From contig NZ_CP011273.1 in assembly GCF_001610895.1 (NCBI RefSeq), positions 6,324,001-6,388,000 of the forward strand: DNA of 64,000 nucleotides, given 5' to 3'. The stretch is from Planctomyces sp. SH-PL62 (lineage in GTDB: Bacteria; Planctomycetota; Planctomycetia; Isosphaerales; Isosphaeraceae). Of the stretch, positions 45,893 to 54,207 are shown piece by piece. Made by a program: the position numbers and the translations under genes. Each line of letters opens with the position of its first letter. The first letter of the stretch is position 1. A model generated the notes under the pieces. The model made no database searches and was not told where the DNA came from. It saw nothing but the letters and a program-made list of their open reading frames with translations.

Positions 45893-47173
45893 TCAGGAGC
45901 GGAGGGCTTCCTTCAAGGCGCGAAGGATGTAGCGGTTCTCGGAACGGGTGCGGGAGGCGACCCGGATGAACTTGCCGGGCTCCAGGCCCTTCTTGTCGTC
46001 GCAGGCGCGGGCGTAGACGCCTCGGCGGACGAGCAGGCGGCAGATGAGGTCCTCGGCGGTCAGGTCGTCGCGACGGAGTTCGACCAGCGCGAAGTTGGCG
46101 TGGCTGGGGTAGACGTGGACGCCGGGGAGGGTCGTCAGCGCCTTGAAGAACCGCCGGGTGTGGCGGATGTAGTGGACCCGCTTCCGCTCGTAATCGGCCT
46201 GGAAATCGGAACGGGAGTAGAGGTCGAAGAAGTATTCGGCCAGGCCCGACGAGTTCCAGAGGTAGCCGTTGTCCAGCAGCGACTTGACCCGCTCCGGGGC
46301 CATCACGGCGTAACCGGCGCGGATGCCGGCGACGCCGAAGTCCTTGGACATGCTCTTGACGACCATCAGGTTCGGGAACCGGCCGATCTCGTGGGTCAGG
46401 CTGCGGTAGGCGAAGCCGTCCCCCTCGCAGGCGAAGTGGAGGAAGCTCTCGTCGACGAGGACGTTGGGCACCTCGCGCATCTCTTCGAGCATGGCGACAA
46501 GCTTCGCGTACGGGATGTAGCCGCCGTCGGGGTTGTTGGGGTTGATCAGGACGACGGTGTCCGGCTTCTCCCGGCGCACGGTCTGGAGGTACTCGCCGAT
46601 GTCCAGCTGGAAGTCGTCCTGCTTGCGCACCACGTTGTACACGACCTGGGTGTCGGGCCGGACGAACTCGTGGTAGGGGGAGAACGTGGGGAGGTTCACC
46701 AGGATCTTGTCCCCGGTGAAGCGGTGGAGGATCGCCTGGATGATCTCGATGGCGCCGTTGCCGATGAACAAGCGGTCGGGCGAGAGCCCCAGCCCGCTCG
46801 CCAGCTTGTCGGCGATCACCCGATTCTGCGACGGGTAGAACTCCAGCAGCTTGCGGAGCTTGCCCGGCCGGATGATCTCGCGATAGAGGTTGTCCAGGAA
46901 CAGCTCGGTGGCGTAGGGGTTGGAGAGGAAGCAGGCGTCCACCCGCATCCGCAGCTCGGGGATCATCTTGAGGATGGTCGGCGCGCTGGGGGAGTGGGAG
47001 CCGGCCTCCTTCTTGAGCTGCTTGATCCGGTCGGCCAGCGCCGTCTCTCGGGACGACAGCGGTCCTCGGCGGATGACGGGCCGCACCCGCGCCTCCAGCC
47101 ATCGCGCCGAGACGCCCAGGTCGAACGGCCGGGGCTTCCGTGGTTGCAGCCGATTCGGGGTCTGACCGATCAC
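45893..47173 (-). CDS. PLP-dependent aminotransferase (histidinol-phosphate aminotransferase-like, class I/II)
   Basis: About 426 residues with a fold type I aminotransferase pattern: FIGNGAIEIIQAILHRF, INPNNPDGGYIP (cofactor-contacting Asn/Asp), and the Schiff-base Lys277 in VVKSMSKDFGVAGIRAGY. The C-terminal RVASRTRSENRYI supplies the carboxylate-binding arginine. The long N-terminal region (about 60 residues) is unusual for HisC. The start is GTG 47173, preceded by GAGG at 5 bases; the ORF extends to 47407 without support. The gene sits alone, so the true substrate is uncertain. Confidence 0.88.
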   Translation of the reverse strand: MIGQTPNRLQPRKPRPFDLGVSARWLEARVRPVIRRGPLSSRETALADRIKQLKKEAGSHSPSAPTILKMIPELRMRVDACFLSNPYATELFLDNLYREIIRPGKLRKLLEFYPSQNRVIADKLASGLGLSPDRLFIGNGAIEIIQAILHRFTGDKILVNLPTFSPYHEFVRPDTQVVYNVVRKQDDFQLDIGEYLQTVRREKPDTVVLINPNNPDGGYIPYAKLVAMLEEMREVPNVLVDESFLHFACEGDGFAYRSLTHEIGRFPNLMVVKSMSKDFGVAGIRAGYAVMAPERVKSLLDNGYLWNSSGLAEYFFDLYSRSDFQADYERKRVHYIRHTRRFFKALTTLPGVHVYPSHANFALVELRRDDLTAEDLICRLLVRRGVYARACDDKKGLEPGKFIRVASRTRSENRYILRALKEALRS

Positions 47174-47477
47174 GTCCACCTCGGTTTGGTTCTCGAGCGA
47201 CGGCCCCCCGCGACGAAACGGAACTCGTCCGTCGAAGGGGGGTTGCGCAACCGACTGGCTCTCGTCGCCAGGCCCTGGGGAGACCCGGACGCGACGATCC
47301 GCTCCCGAAGCGCGGGACCGATCCCACCCGAGGGCCCTCCCCCGCCGAGTCGATCCCCTCTCCCGAAGCCCACCGGACATCCTAGGATGTCCGAGGCTTC
47401 TCATCAAGCACTTCGATCCCTCGGGCGACCTTCAAAATCGCCACGCCTGAGCCGATCCCCGGCCCGGCCCGCGCCGG
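47174..47477. other. Intergenic region containing a perfect 20-bp palindrome
   Basis: No gene is credible in these 304 bases. The palindrome CGGACATCCTAGGATGTCCG at 47374-47393 is perfect and loop-free. It lies about 100 bases after the metalloprotease stop and about 200 bases before the aminotransferase start, so it could be an operator for the latter or an element ending the former. Confidence 0.6.
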
Positions 47478-48266
47478 TCACGTCCTCCCGAACGTGGGGC
47501 GGGCGGCGATCCGTTGCGGGTCGGCGCCGTTCAGTTTCCGGAGGCCGCCGGCGGCCGACCATCGCCAGACGCCGTGGGGGCCGAAGTCGACGTAGAGCCA
47601 GCCGTCGGCGGCCCCGACGAGGCCCTCGGGGTTCGCCGGGTTGAGCCGGGTGAAGGCGTCCTGGCTTCGGCTCCAGGACCAAAGGCCGTCGGCGCCGAAA
47701 TCGACCGCGAGCGTCCCCCAGGGGGCCGGCGCGAAGCCTTCCGGGTTGCTCGCGTGCAATCGATGGAAGCCGCCGGCCGGGGTCCAGAGCCAGAGCCCGC
47801 TGGGGCCGAAGTCGACGTAGAGCGTCCCGGCGTCCCCGACGACGAAGCCTTCGGGATCGGCCGCGTTGATCTGCCGGAAGCCGTCGGCGGCGGCCCAGCG
47901 CCAGAGGCCGAAGCGCTCGTAGTCGACGTACAGCTCGCCCGACGCCCCCGCCGCGAAGCCCTCGGGGTCGGCCCCGCTCAGGAGCTTGAAGCCGTCGGCG
48001 GCGGTCCAGCGCCAGAGGCCGAAGCGGCCGTAGTCGACGTACAGCTCGCCGTCCGGGCCGGTCGCGAGGGCTTCGGGGTCGGCCGCGTTGACCTGGCGGA
48101 GCCCGCCGGCCTCGGTCCATCGCCAGACGCCGAACCCGCCGTAGTCGACGTACAGGGAGCCGTCGGCGGCGACGACGAGGTCTTGCGGGTCGGCCGCGTT
48201 GATCTGCCGGAAGCCGCCGGCCTCGGACCATCGCCAGAGGCCGCTCGCGCCGTAGTCGAGGAACAG
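47478..48266 (-). repeat. Seven tandem 111-bp repeats encoding 37-residue blades
   Basis: Within the metalloprotease gene, consecutive units begin LFLDYG, LYVDYG, LYVDYG, LYVDYE, LYVDFG, LAVDFG and LYVDFG, each followed by a G-x-W-x-W block about 9-13 residues later. Six units are 37-38 residues and the last is the C-terminus. Confidence 0.85.
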
Positions 48267-49916
48267 GGGGTGGAGGTTCGGCGGCGGGACGGCGGCCGTC
48301 TCGATGATCGTCAGGGAATAGTCGTGGCCCTGGCTGCGGGCGCCCTCGACGTTCGACGCGCCGTCCCCGAAGGCGACGCGGAAGCCGGGATCGGCGATCG
48401 CCTCGTTCGGGGCGACGGCGGCCGGGCCGACCGATCGGGCGATGCGGACGTAGTACGCGGCCGTCGCCTGGGCGGTGAAGTTCAACGCGCCGTAAGCGGC
48501 CGAGCCGCTCATCGCCGCGACCCGTCGACCCTGGGCGTCGTAGACCGCCGCGACGCTCGCGCCGGGGAGGCCCCCCGCGGCCGGGAGGGCCGTCGTGATC
48601 GCGTAGCTCGCGCCCGCGACGGCGTCGATCCGGTAGTAGTCGGCCGCGGCCCCGGCCAGGGTCGTCTCGCGGGCGTACGTCCCACCGGCGAACGGCACGG
48701 CCTGCGAGGCCCCCGCGATCTGGTGCGGCTCGTCGCCGGCGCGGCCGGTCAGGGTCGCCTCCAGATAGAAGGCCGGGGACGAGGCCGAGCCGGTCCAGGG
48801 GGTCGTGAAGGTGTAGTCGCGTTGATCGAACGCGCTCGCGCCGACCCAGTAGCGACCGCCGACGGGGAACGTGTACGTGAGGTCTTCCTTGCCCGTCGCG
48901 GCGCCGGGCGAGTCGTCGTCGCGGAGGATCTCGCGGCCGGATTCGTCGAAGATCTTCAGGAAGCTGTCCGCCCCACGCTCGGCGGCGATCGAGCCGTCGA
49001 GGGTGCGGAGCCGGAGGGTGTCGCCGGCCAGGACGTCGAGCCGCATGAGGTGGACGCCCCGCGAGGGGACGACCTTGACCCGCGCCAGGCCCTCCCCCTG
49101 GCCGCCGGTGAAGAGGTCGAAGTCGCGGACGAAGCTCGCGCCGGCCGGGGGCGTCGCGACGACGCTCCAGCCGAAGTCCCGGAGGAATCCCCATTCCAGG
49201 TCCGTCAGCTCGGTCCGCTCGCCCTGCATCGTGACGGCGTTCATGATCGAGGGGACCTGGGCGGCGACGTGCGACCCGCTGACCGGCACGGCCGCGCCGC
49301 CGTTCGCGGCCCGGGCGTCGGGGCCGATGAACGCGCCGTTCTGGAGGAATCGGGCGAACGTCGGCTGGCTCGACAGGAAGCCCAGCGCGTGCAGGAATTC
49401 GTGGCGGGCGACGGTCGGGAAGTCGACCTGCGAGCCGGTCAGCCCGGCGGTCGAGGCGCCGAAATACCAGCTCGTGCTGCCGTCGTCGTCGAACTTCAGA
49501 TAAGTGACGTCGGGCGCGTAGTCGTTCGCCCCCTGGCCTCGCATCGCGTTGTTCTGGGGGAGCGAGTAGAACGCCCCCCCCTGGGCGATGCTGTCGGTCA
49601 GGGCGTCGCCGTAGGCGTAGACCTTGAGGGTGTCGGCCGCGACGCTCGTCCGCACCGTCCGGCCCCCGGAGGCCGTCTCCAGGGTGTAGTTCGCGGTCGG
49701 GACCGCGGCCAGCGTGTCATTCAGCCGCGCGGCGATCGCGCCCAGCGTGGACTCCAGCGCCGCCCGCCGATCCGCCGTGAAGAACCCCGAAGCGTCGAGC
49801 GAATAGTCGATCGCCAGCGAGACCGCCATCAACCGACGATCCTCCAGCGCCTCGCACCCCGGCGCAATCCCCCGACGCCCCCGCCGCCGATCGCCCCCTC
49901 TTCCCATCTTCGCCAC
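47478..49916 (-). CDS. Secreted metalloprotease with LEDRRL sorting motif and seven-repeat C-terminal domain
   Basis: About 812 residues. The N-terminus is basic and carries APGCEALEDRRLMA, the planctomycete LEPR-XLL-type export/sorting motif. The peptidase has HEFLH (residues 172-176, RHEFLHALGF), but the third metzincin ligand position is Ser rather than His/Asp. A pre-peptidase C-terminal-like beta domain follows (about 260-540). The last 263 residues are seven 37-38-residue repeats of the form LYVDYGxxGLWRW-GGFRQINAADPEG, plausibly a seven-bladed propeller. I place the start at GTG 49916 (AGGGGGGG five bases upstream); ATG 50012 is the longest alternative. Encoded alone, probably surface-located. 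Confidence 0.8.
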   Translation of the reverse strand: MAKMGRGGDRRRGRRGIAPGCEALEDRRLMAVSLAIDYSLDASGFFTADRRAALESTLGAIAARLNDTLAAVPTANYTLETASGGRTVRTSVAADTLKVYAYGDALTDSIAQGGAFYSLPQNNAMRGQGANDYAPDVTYLKFDDDGSTSWYFGASTAGLTGSQVDFPTVARHEFLHALGFLSSQPTFARFLQNGAFIGPDARAANGGAAVPVSGSHVAAQVPSIMNAVTMQGERTELTDLEWGFLRDFGWSVVATPPAGASFVRDFDLFTGGQGEGLARVKVVPSRGVHLMRLDVLAGDTLRLRTLDGSIAAERGADSFLKIFDESGREILRDDDSPGAATGKEDLTYTFPVGGRYWVGASAFDQRDYTFTTPWTGSASSPAFYLEATLTGRAGDEPHQIAGASQAVPFAGGTYARETTLAGAAADYYRIDAVAGASYAITTALPAAGGLPGASVAAVYDAQGRRVAAMSGSAAYGALNFTAQATAAYYVRIARSVGPAAVAPNEAIADPGFRVAFGDGASNVEGARSQGHDYSLTIIETAAVPPPNLHPLFLDYGASGLWRWSEAGGFRQINAADPQDLVVAADGSLYVDYGGFGVWRWTEAGGLRQVNAADPEALATGPDGELYVDYGRFGLWRWTAADGFKLLSGADPEGFAAGASGELYVDYERFGLWRWAAADGFRQINAADPEGFVVGDAGTLYVDFGPSGLWLWTPAGGFHRLHASNPEGFAPAPWGTLAVDFGADGLWSWSRSQDAFTRLNPANPEGLVGAADGWLYVDFGPHGVWRWSAAGGLRKLNGADPQRIAARPTFGRT

Positions 49917-50036
49917 GGCGTCCCCCCCTCGCGATCCCCAGCCCCCGGCCCTTCCCCGACCGTCGACCTTTCCCCTCATCGCGGACGAATCGAAGATACC
50001 GACAGTGTTCATCCCTCGTCGCCCCCTGTATGAAAG

Positions 50037-50214
50037 GTCTTCCCCCCTCGCGGGGGAGACGGACCCCGGAGGGGTTAGATGAGGGGGCGACGAGCGCGAC
50101 AGCCATCGGGATTCGCAGCCCGACCGCTTGAAAGGCCGAAAGTCATCCTGCTCGTCACCCCCTCATCCGGCCCTGCGGGCCACCTTCCCCCGCGAGGGGG
50201 GAAGGACGTTAGGG
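50037..50214. repeat. Inverted pair of about 60-bp intergenic repeats
   Basis: Copy A (50037-50097, plus) and copy B (50149-50214, minus) share TTCCCCCCTCGCGGGGGA at one end and GATGAGGGGG followed by GACGAGC at the other, so the whole region can fold into a long cruciform with a roughly 50-base centre. Related copies lie at 34335-34378 and 62363-62478. It lies upstream of both the metalloprotease and the cytochrome gene. Confidence 0.75.
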
Positions 50215-50336
50215 ACTGAACCGGGATCTCGACGAAGTCGCGCCCGTTCGGAAGCCTAGCTCACGGATCGCGGATCGTCGGATACAATGGCGATCGGCTT
50301 GTGGGAAGCGGGCGTGAGAGGGATGGGAGGTGGGTC

Positions 50337-52099
50337 GTGCGGTCGAGCATCGGGGGATCGATCGGGGCCTTGGTCGCGGCGGTGCTCGCGGCCTGGCCCT
50401 GCGGGGCGACGGCCGAGCCGCCGAGGCGGCCCGAGGCGCTCTTGCTCGTCGACGGCGGCGCGCGGCTGCTGGCGGCGAATCGGGGGACCGGCACGATCTC
50501 GGTCGTGGACCTGGCGGGGCGTCGCGTCGAGGGCGAGTTCCCGATCGGGCGCGGGCCGGTCGACCTGCGGGCGACGACCGACGAGGGGGTCTGGCTGGCG
50601 GTCGACCGGGAGGCGGGCGAGGTCGTGCTGCTGGTGCGCCGCGACGGGGCCGTCCGCCGCGCGGGCTCGGTCGTCGTCGCGGCCGACCCGGTCCGCGCCG
50701 CGGTCTTCGGCGACGGCCGCCGCGCCCTGATCCTCTCGCGAGGCTCGCGCGCGGCGACGTTCGTGGCCTGGGACGGCGCGGAAGGCCCGCGCGTCGTCGC
50801 GAAGGTCGACCTGCCGTTCAGCCCTCGCGAGGCGGCGGCGCTGCCGGGCGACGGGCCGGCGTCGATGGTCGTCGCCGACGCCTTCGGCGGCCGGCTCGCG
50901 CTGATCGACCTGGAGGCGAAGGCCTGCCGCAAGGTCTGGACCCTCCCCGACCACAACCTCCGGGGCCTGGCGATCGCCCCCGACGGCCGAAGCCTGGCGA
51001 TCCTGGCCCAGAACGCCACGCCGACCGCGCGGACCTCGCGCGACGACGTCGAGTGGGGCCTGCTCGTCCGGAGCTGGATCCGGCTCCTCCGGGTCGACGA
51101 CCTGCGCTCGGAGGGGACCACCGACGAGTCGCTGCTGGCGAACTCCCGCACGGTCGCGCTGAGCGGGGTGGGCAAGGGGTCGGCGGACCCGTCGGCCCTG
51201 GCGTTCGGCCCCCGCGGCGAGGTCGTCGTCGCGATGACGGGGGTGGACGAGGTGGCGTCGGCCCTGGCCCTGGGCGAAGCGTACGAGCGGCTCAAGACGG
51301 GCCGGGGGCCGTCGGCCCTGGCGACGTCCCCGGACGCGGCGACGGCCTACACGGCCGACGCCTTCGACGACGCGATCACGGTCCTCGACCTGGAGGCGGG
51401 GCGGATCGTCGCTACCATCGCACTCTCGGCCGACGCCGGCCCGGACGGCCGCCGCAAGCCGGCGACACTCCTGGAGGAAGGCGAGGCCCTCTTCCGCGAC
51501 GCCAGGCTCTCCGAAGACGGCTGGATGAGCTGCCAGACCTGCCACACCGACGGCCACACCGCGAGCGTCCTCATCGACACCCGCGGCGACTCCTCCTACG
51601 GCGCGGCCAAGCGCACGCCCACGCTCCGGGGCGTCGCCGACACCGGCCCCTGGGGATGGCTCGGCAACATGCAACGGCTGGAAGACCAGATCCACCTCTC
51701 GCTCACCACCACGATGCGCGGCCACGAACCGAGGCCCCGCCAGGTCGAGGCCCTCGCCGCTTTCCTCCGCACGTTCGACCCGCCCGCCCCCGAAACCCCG
51801 ACCGACGAGAAAGCCGTCGCCCGGGGCCGCGCGATCTTCGAAACCGAGCGCTGCGACGCCTGCCACGCCGCCCCGACCTACACCACGCCCCGGACCTACG
51901 ACGTGGGCCTGGAAGACGCGGTCGGCAATCGCGACTTCAACCCACCCTCCCTGCTCGGGGTCGGCCGCCGCCCGGCCCTGCTCCACGACGCCTCCATCCC
52001 CACACTCCCCGACCTCTTCCGCCAGGCCCACCACCCCGACGGCGCCCCCCGCCCGACGACGCGATCGCCGATTTGACGGCGTTCCTCAGGTCGCTGTGA
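50337..52099 (+). CDS. Di-haem cytochrome c with N-terminal propeller, frameshifted at its 3' end
   Basis: An exported protein (signal peptide MRSSIGGSIGALVAAVLAAW). Residues about 35-360 are YVTN-type beta-propeller repeats (TISVVDLAGRRVEGEFPIGR; ITVLDLEAGRIVATIAL). The C-terminal 200 residues resemble di-haem cytochrome c peroxidases, with CQTCH and CDACH, RTPTLRGVADTGPWGW and an AFLRTFDPP segment. GTG 50337 has GGGAGG six bases upstream. In the given frame the protein ends at 52076 with an aberrant tail, whereas adding one C to the C6 run at 52045-52050 restores PDDAIADLTAFLRSL and a stop at 52097-52099. Likely role: periplasmic electron transfer or peroxide reduction. Confidence 0.82.
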
Positions 52100-52114
52100 G
52101 CGAGTCAGCCCCGC

Positions 52115-53048
52115 TCACGCCCCGTCTTCCTCGAAGAAGTCGTTCGAGACGTCCTTGAGGGCGTAGGTCTTGGTGGTCGTCACGCCCAGGTCGTGCTCGA
52201 TCATCAACTCCGCGAGCCGGTCGCCGTCGACCAGCACGACCTTCTTCCCCTCGATGCGCTGGATGTAGTCCGCGCCGTCCCTGGTGAACGTGGAGGTGGT
52301 CAGGATGACCCCCTTTCGCGCCCGGTAGTAATCCATGCTGCCGACGAACTGCTGGACGACCGGTCGCCCCACCGGGCCGTCCCAGCGCTTGGCCTGGATG
52401 CAGACCACGTCGAGCCCCAGCTTGTCCTGCCGGATCACCCCGTCGATCCCGCCGTCGCCCGCCTTCCCCGTCACGCTCCCGTGCCCCGCCACCCCGCCGT
52501 AACCCATCGCCATCAACAGGCGGACGACCACGCTTTCGAAGAAGCCCGGCGAGCAGGTCCTCAAACGACTCAGGAGCTCCTCCGCCGTCGCCCGCACGAT
52601 CGACTCATAAGCGGAGTCGATCAACTCGTGCGGCGTCTGTTCCTCCTCGACGACCTTGGCGACGGGCGACGATTCGGTGGTCTCGTCTAGGTGTCGGGGT
52701 TTGGCCCGTTCTTTTGAAGGCGATGTATGAAGGAAATCGCGTTAGGAACTTGACGTCGATCCGTGCCGGTCCCTCCGCAAGGACGCTACGTCCCAAGTCC
52801 GTGATGCGAACCCGCCCTCTCATGGGATATTCGACCAACCCCGCAAACTTCATGTGCGACCGCGCCCAACTCACGCGGTTCCCTATCGTCGTTTGCTCGT
52901 CGCTTGGGACGCGATGTTCCCGTTCCTCTTCCGTAAGTCCGAACTGATCGGCGATCGCGATCGTCAATTCGTGACTGCTCCAATTCCGCCCGTCCGCAAG
53001 AAGCTTGAGTACCGGCAGCATGATCGTCTGGAAATCGGGGATCGCCAC
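52115..53048 (-). pseudogene. mrr: Mrr-type restriction endonuclease, split by a one-base frameshift
   Basis: The 5' part (53048 to about 52716) encodes the Mrr N-terminal winged-helix domain, beginning MAIPDFQTIMLPVLKLLADG and ending FLTRFPSYIAF. The 3' part (about 52711-52115) encodes the Mrr catalytic domain, with ELIDSAYESIVRATAEELLS, AGDGGIDGVIRQ and CIQAKRW (the D...QxK nuclease site). Between them an A4 run (plus-strand T4 at 52712-52715) seems to contain one extra base: removing it joins IAFKERAKPRHLDETTESS to the catalytic part. The start is GTG 53048 with GAGG seven bases upstream. Mrr enzymes cut methylated or foreign DNA. Whether the break is real decides if the cell has this activity. 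Confidence 0.75.
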
Positions 53049-53506
53049 GGCCGGGCCTCGCATCGGGACAACGCGTCAATCGCGGGGTGTGCTGGGGGTC
53101 TCGGGGCGTGCCCCTCCCACCATCCATTTATACAGCATGGTCTCCCCTCGGGGCTCGTCCGCCTCTCCAACGCGTCGTTCGGTCCCACTGTGGATATGGA
53201 GGGAGCCTTGCGCCGTGGGCTCTCGAAGGCCCTCCGCAGACATGCGGGATACACCGCGAGCATGATCGAAAGTCGCCGAACGAACCCAATTTCCGCGCCG
53301 CTATTTCGACCCCAACCTTAAACTGAACCGCAACTTATGTCCGACGGCTTCATTCCCGGCCCGGCGCGATCGAAGCCAATATGGGGCGTCGGGATTTCCC
53401 GGGATCGGCGATTCTGAATAAAATTAAATCCAGGCGGCTCTCGTTCGACCGGGAGGTCCTGGTCGTCGAGGGGTGCGAGTGGGCGGGGAAATCCTGGAGA
53501 GCGTCG
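53049..53506. other. Intergenic region, possible degraded repeat
   Basis: These 458 bases between mrr (-) and the DUF1003 gene (+) have lower GC and no convincing gene. Around 53270-53325 one frame reads ERTQFPRRYFDPNL and another NEPNFRAAI, phrases I associate with a degraded dispersed repeat of planctomycete genomes; this is tentative. Confidence 0.35.
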
Positions 53507-54076
53507 ATGGGTCCGATTCGTTCGATTGATGAGTTGACGAGCCAGAACATCGCGATTGTCGCCAAGATGGAGGAGGATTCGCGGAACGTCCGCACGCGGG
53601 GCGAGCGCCTGGCCGACGCGATCGCCGCGCTGGTCGGAAGCTGGACGTTCATCCTGATCCAGACGACGCTGCTGTCGGTGTGGGTGCTGCTCAACCTGCT
53701 GGCCTGGTCGCGGCACTGGGACCCGTATCCGTTCATCCTGCTGAACCTGATGTTGTCGTTCCAGTCGGCCTACGCGGCCCCGATCCTGATGATGAGCCAG
53801 AATCGCCAGGCCCGGCTCAGCGAGCGCCGGCACCACCTGGACCTGCAGGTCAACATGCTGGCCGAGCAGGAGACGACCGAGATCCTCCGCCTCCTGCGAG
53901 TCTTCTGTGAGAAGAACGGCATCGCCCCGGACGACGACCGCGAGTCCCTGTTCGAGGAGGACATCCACCACGACGACATCATCCGTCGGATCGAGTCGGA
54001 GCTGGAGCCGAGGGTCGACCCGGCGAGCAACCCCACGGCCGTCCCGAGGGCGTCGGCGAACGGGACGGCCTCCTGA
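53507..54076 (+). CDS. DUF1003 membrane protein
   Basis: A 189-residue protein. The core ADAIAALVGSWTFILIQTTL, with the following helix (WVLLNLLAW) and PYPFILLNLMLSFQSAYAAP, is characteristic of the DUF1003 family of inner-membrane proteins with two transmembrane helices. The C-terminal part is charged and helical (HHLDLQVNMLAEQETTEILR). GGAGAG lies six bases before ATG 53507. Function unknown; some relatives have been linked to ion or toxin responses. It lies 131 bases upstream of the kinase-nicotinamidase gene, in the same direction. Confidence 0.88.
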   Translation: MGPIRSIDELTSQNIAIVAKMEEDSRNVRTRGERLADAIAALVGSWTFILIQTTLLSVWVLLNLLAWSRHWDPYPFILLNLMLSFQSAYAAPILMMSQNRQARLSERRHHLDLQVNMLAEQETTEILRLLRVFCEKNGIAPDDDRESLFEEDIHHDDIIRRIESELEPRVDPASNPTAVPRASANGTAS

Positions 54077-54207
54077 GGGCCGGATCGGTCGGGTCGGGTC
54101 GAGAAGGCCCCCGGCGCGCGGTTTTGCCGCCCCGGGCCGTCCGGCGGTAGGGTAGACTTGGAGTTTGGAGCGTCCCCGCCCTTCCCCGCCGCCGACCGAG
54201 GTCCGCC

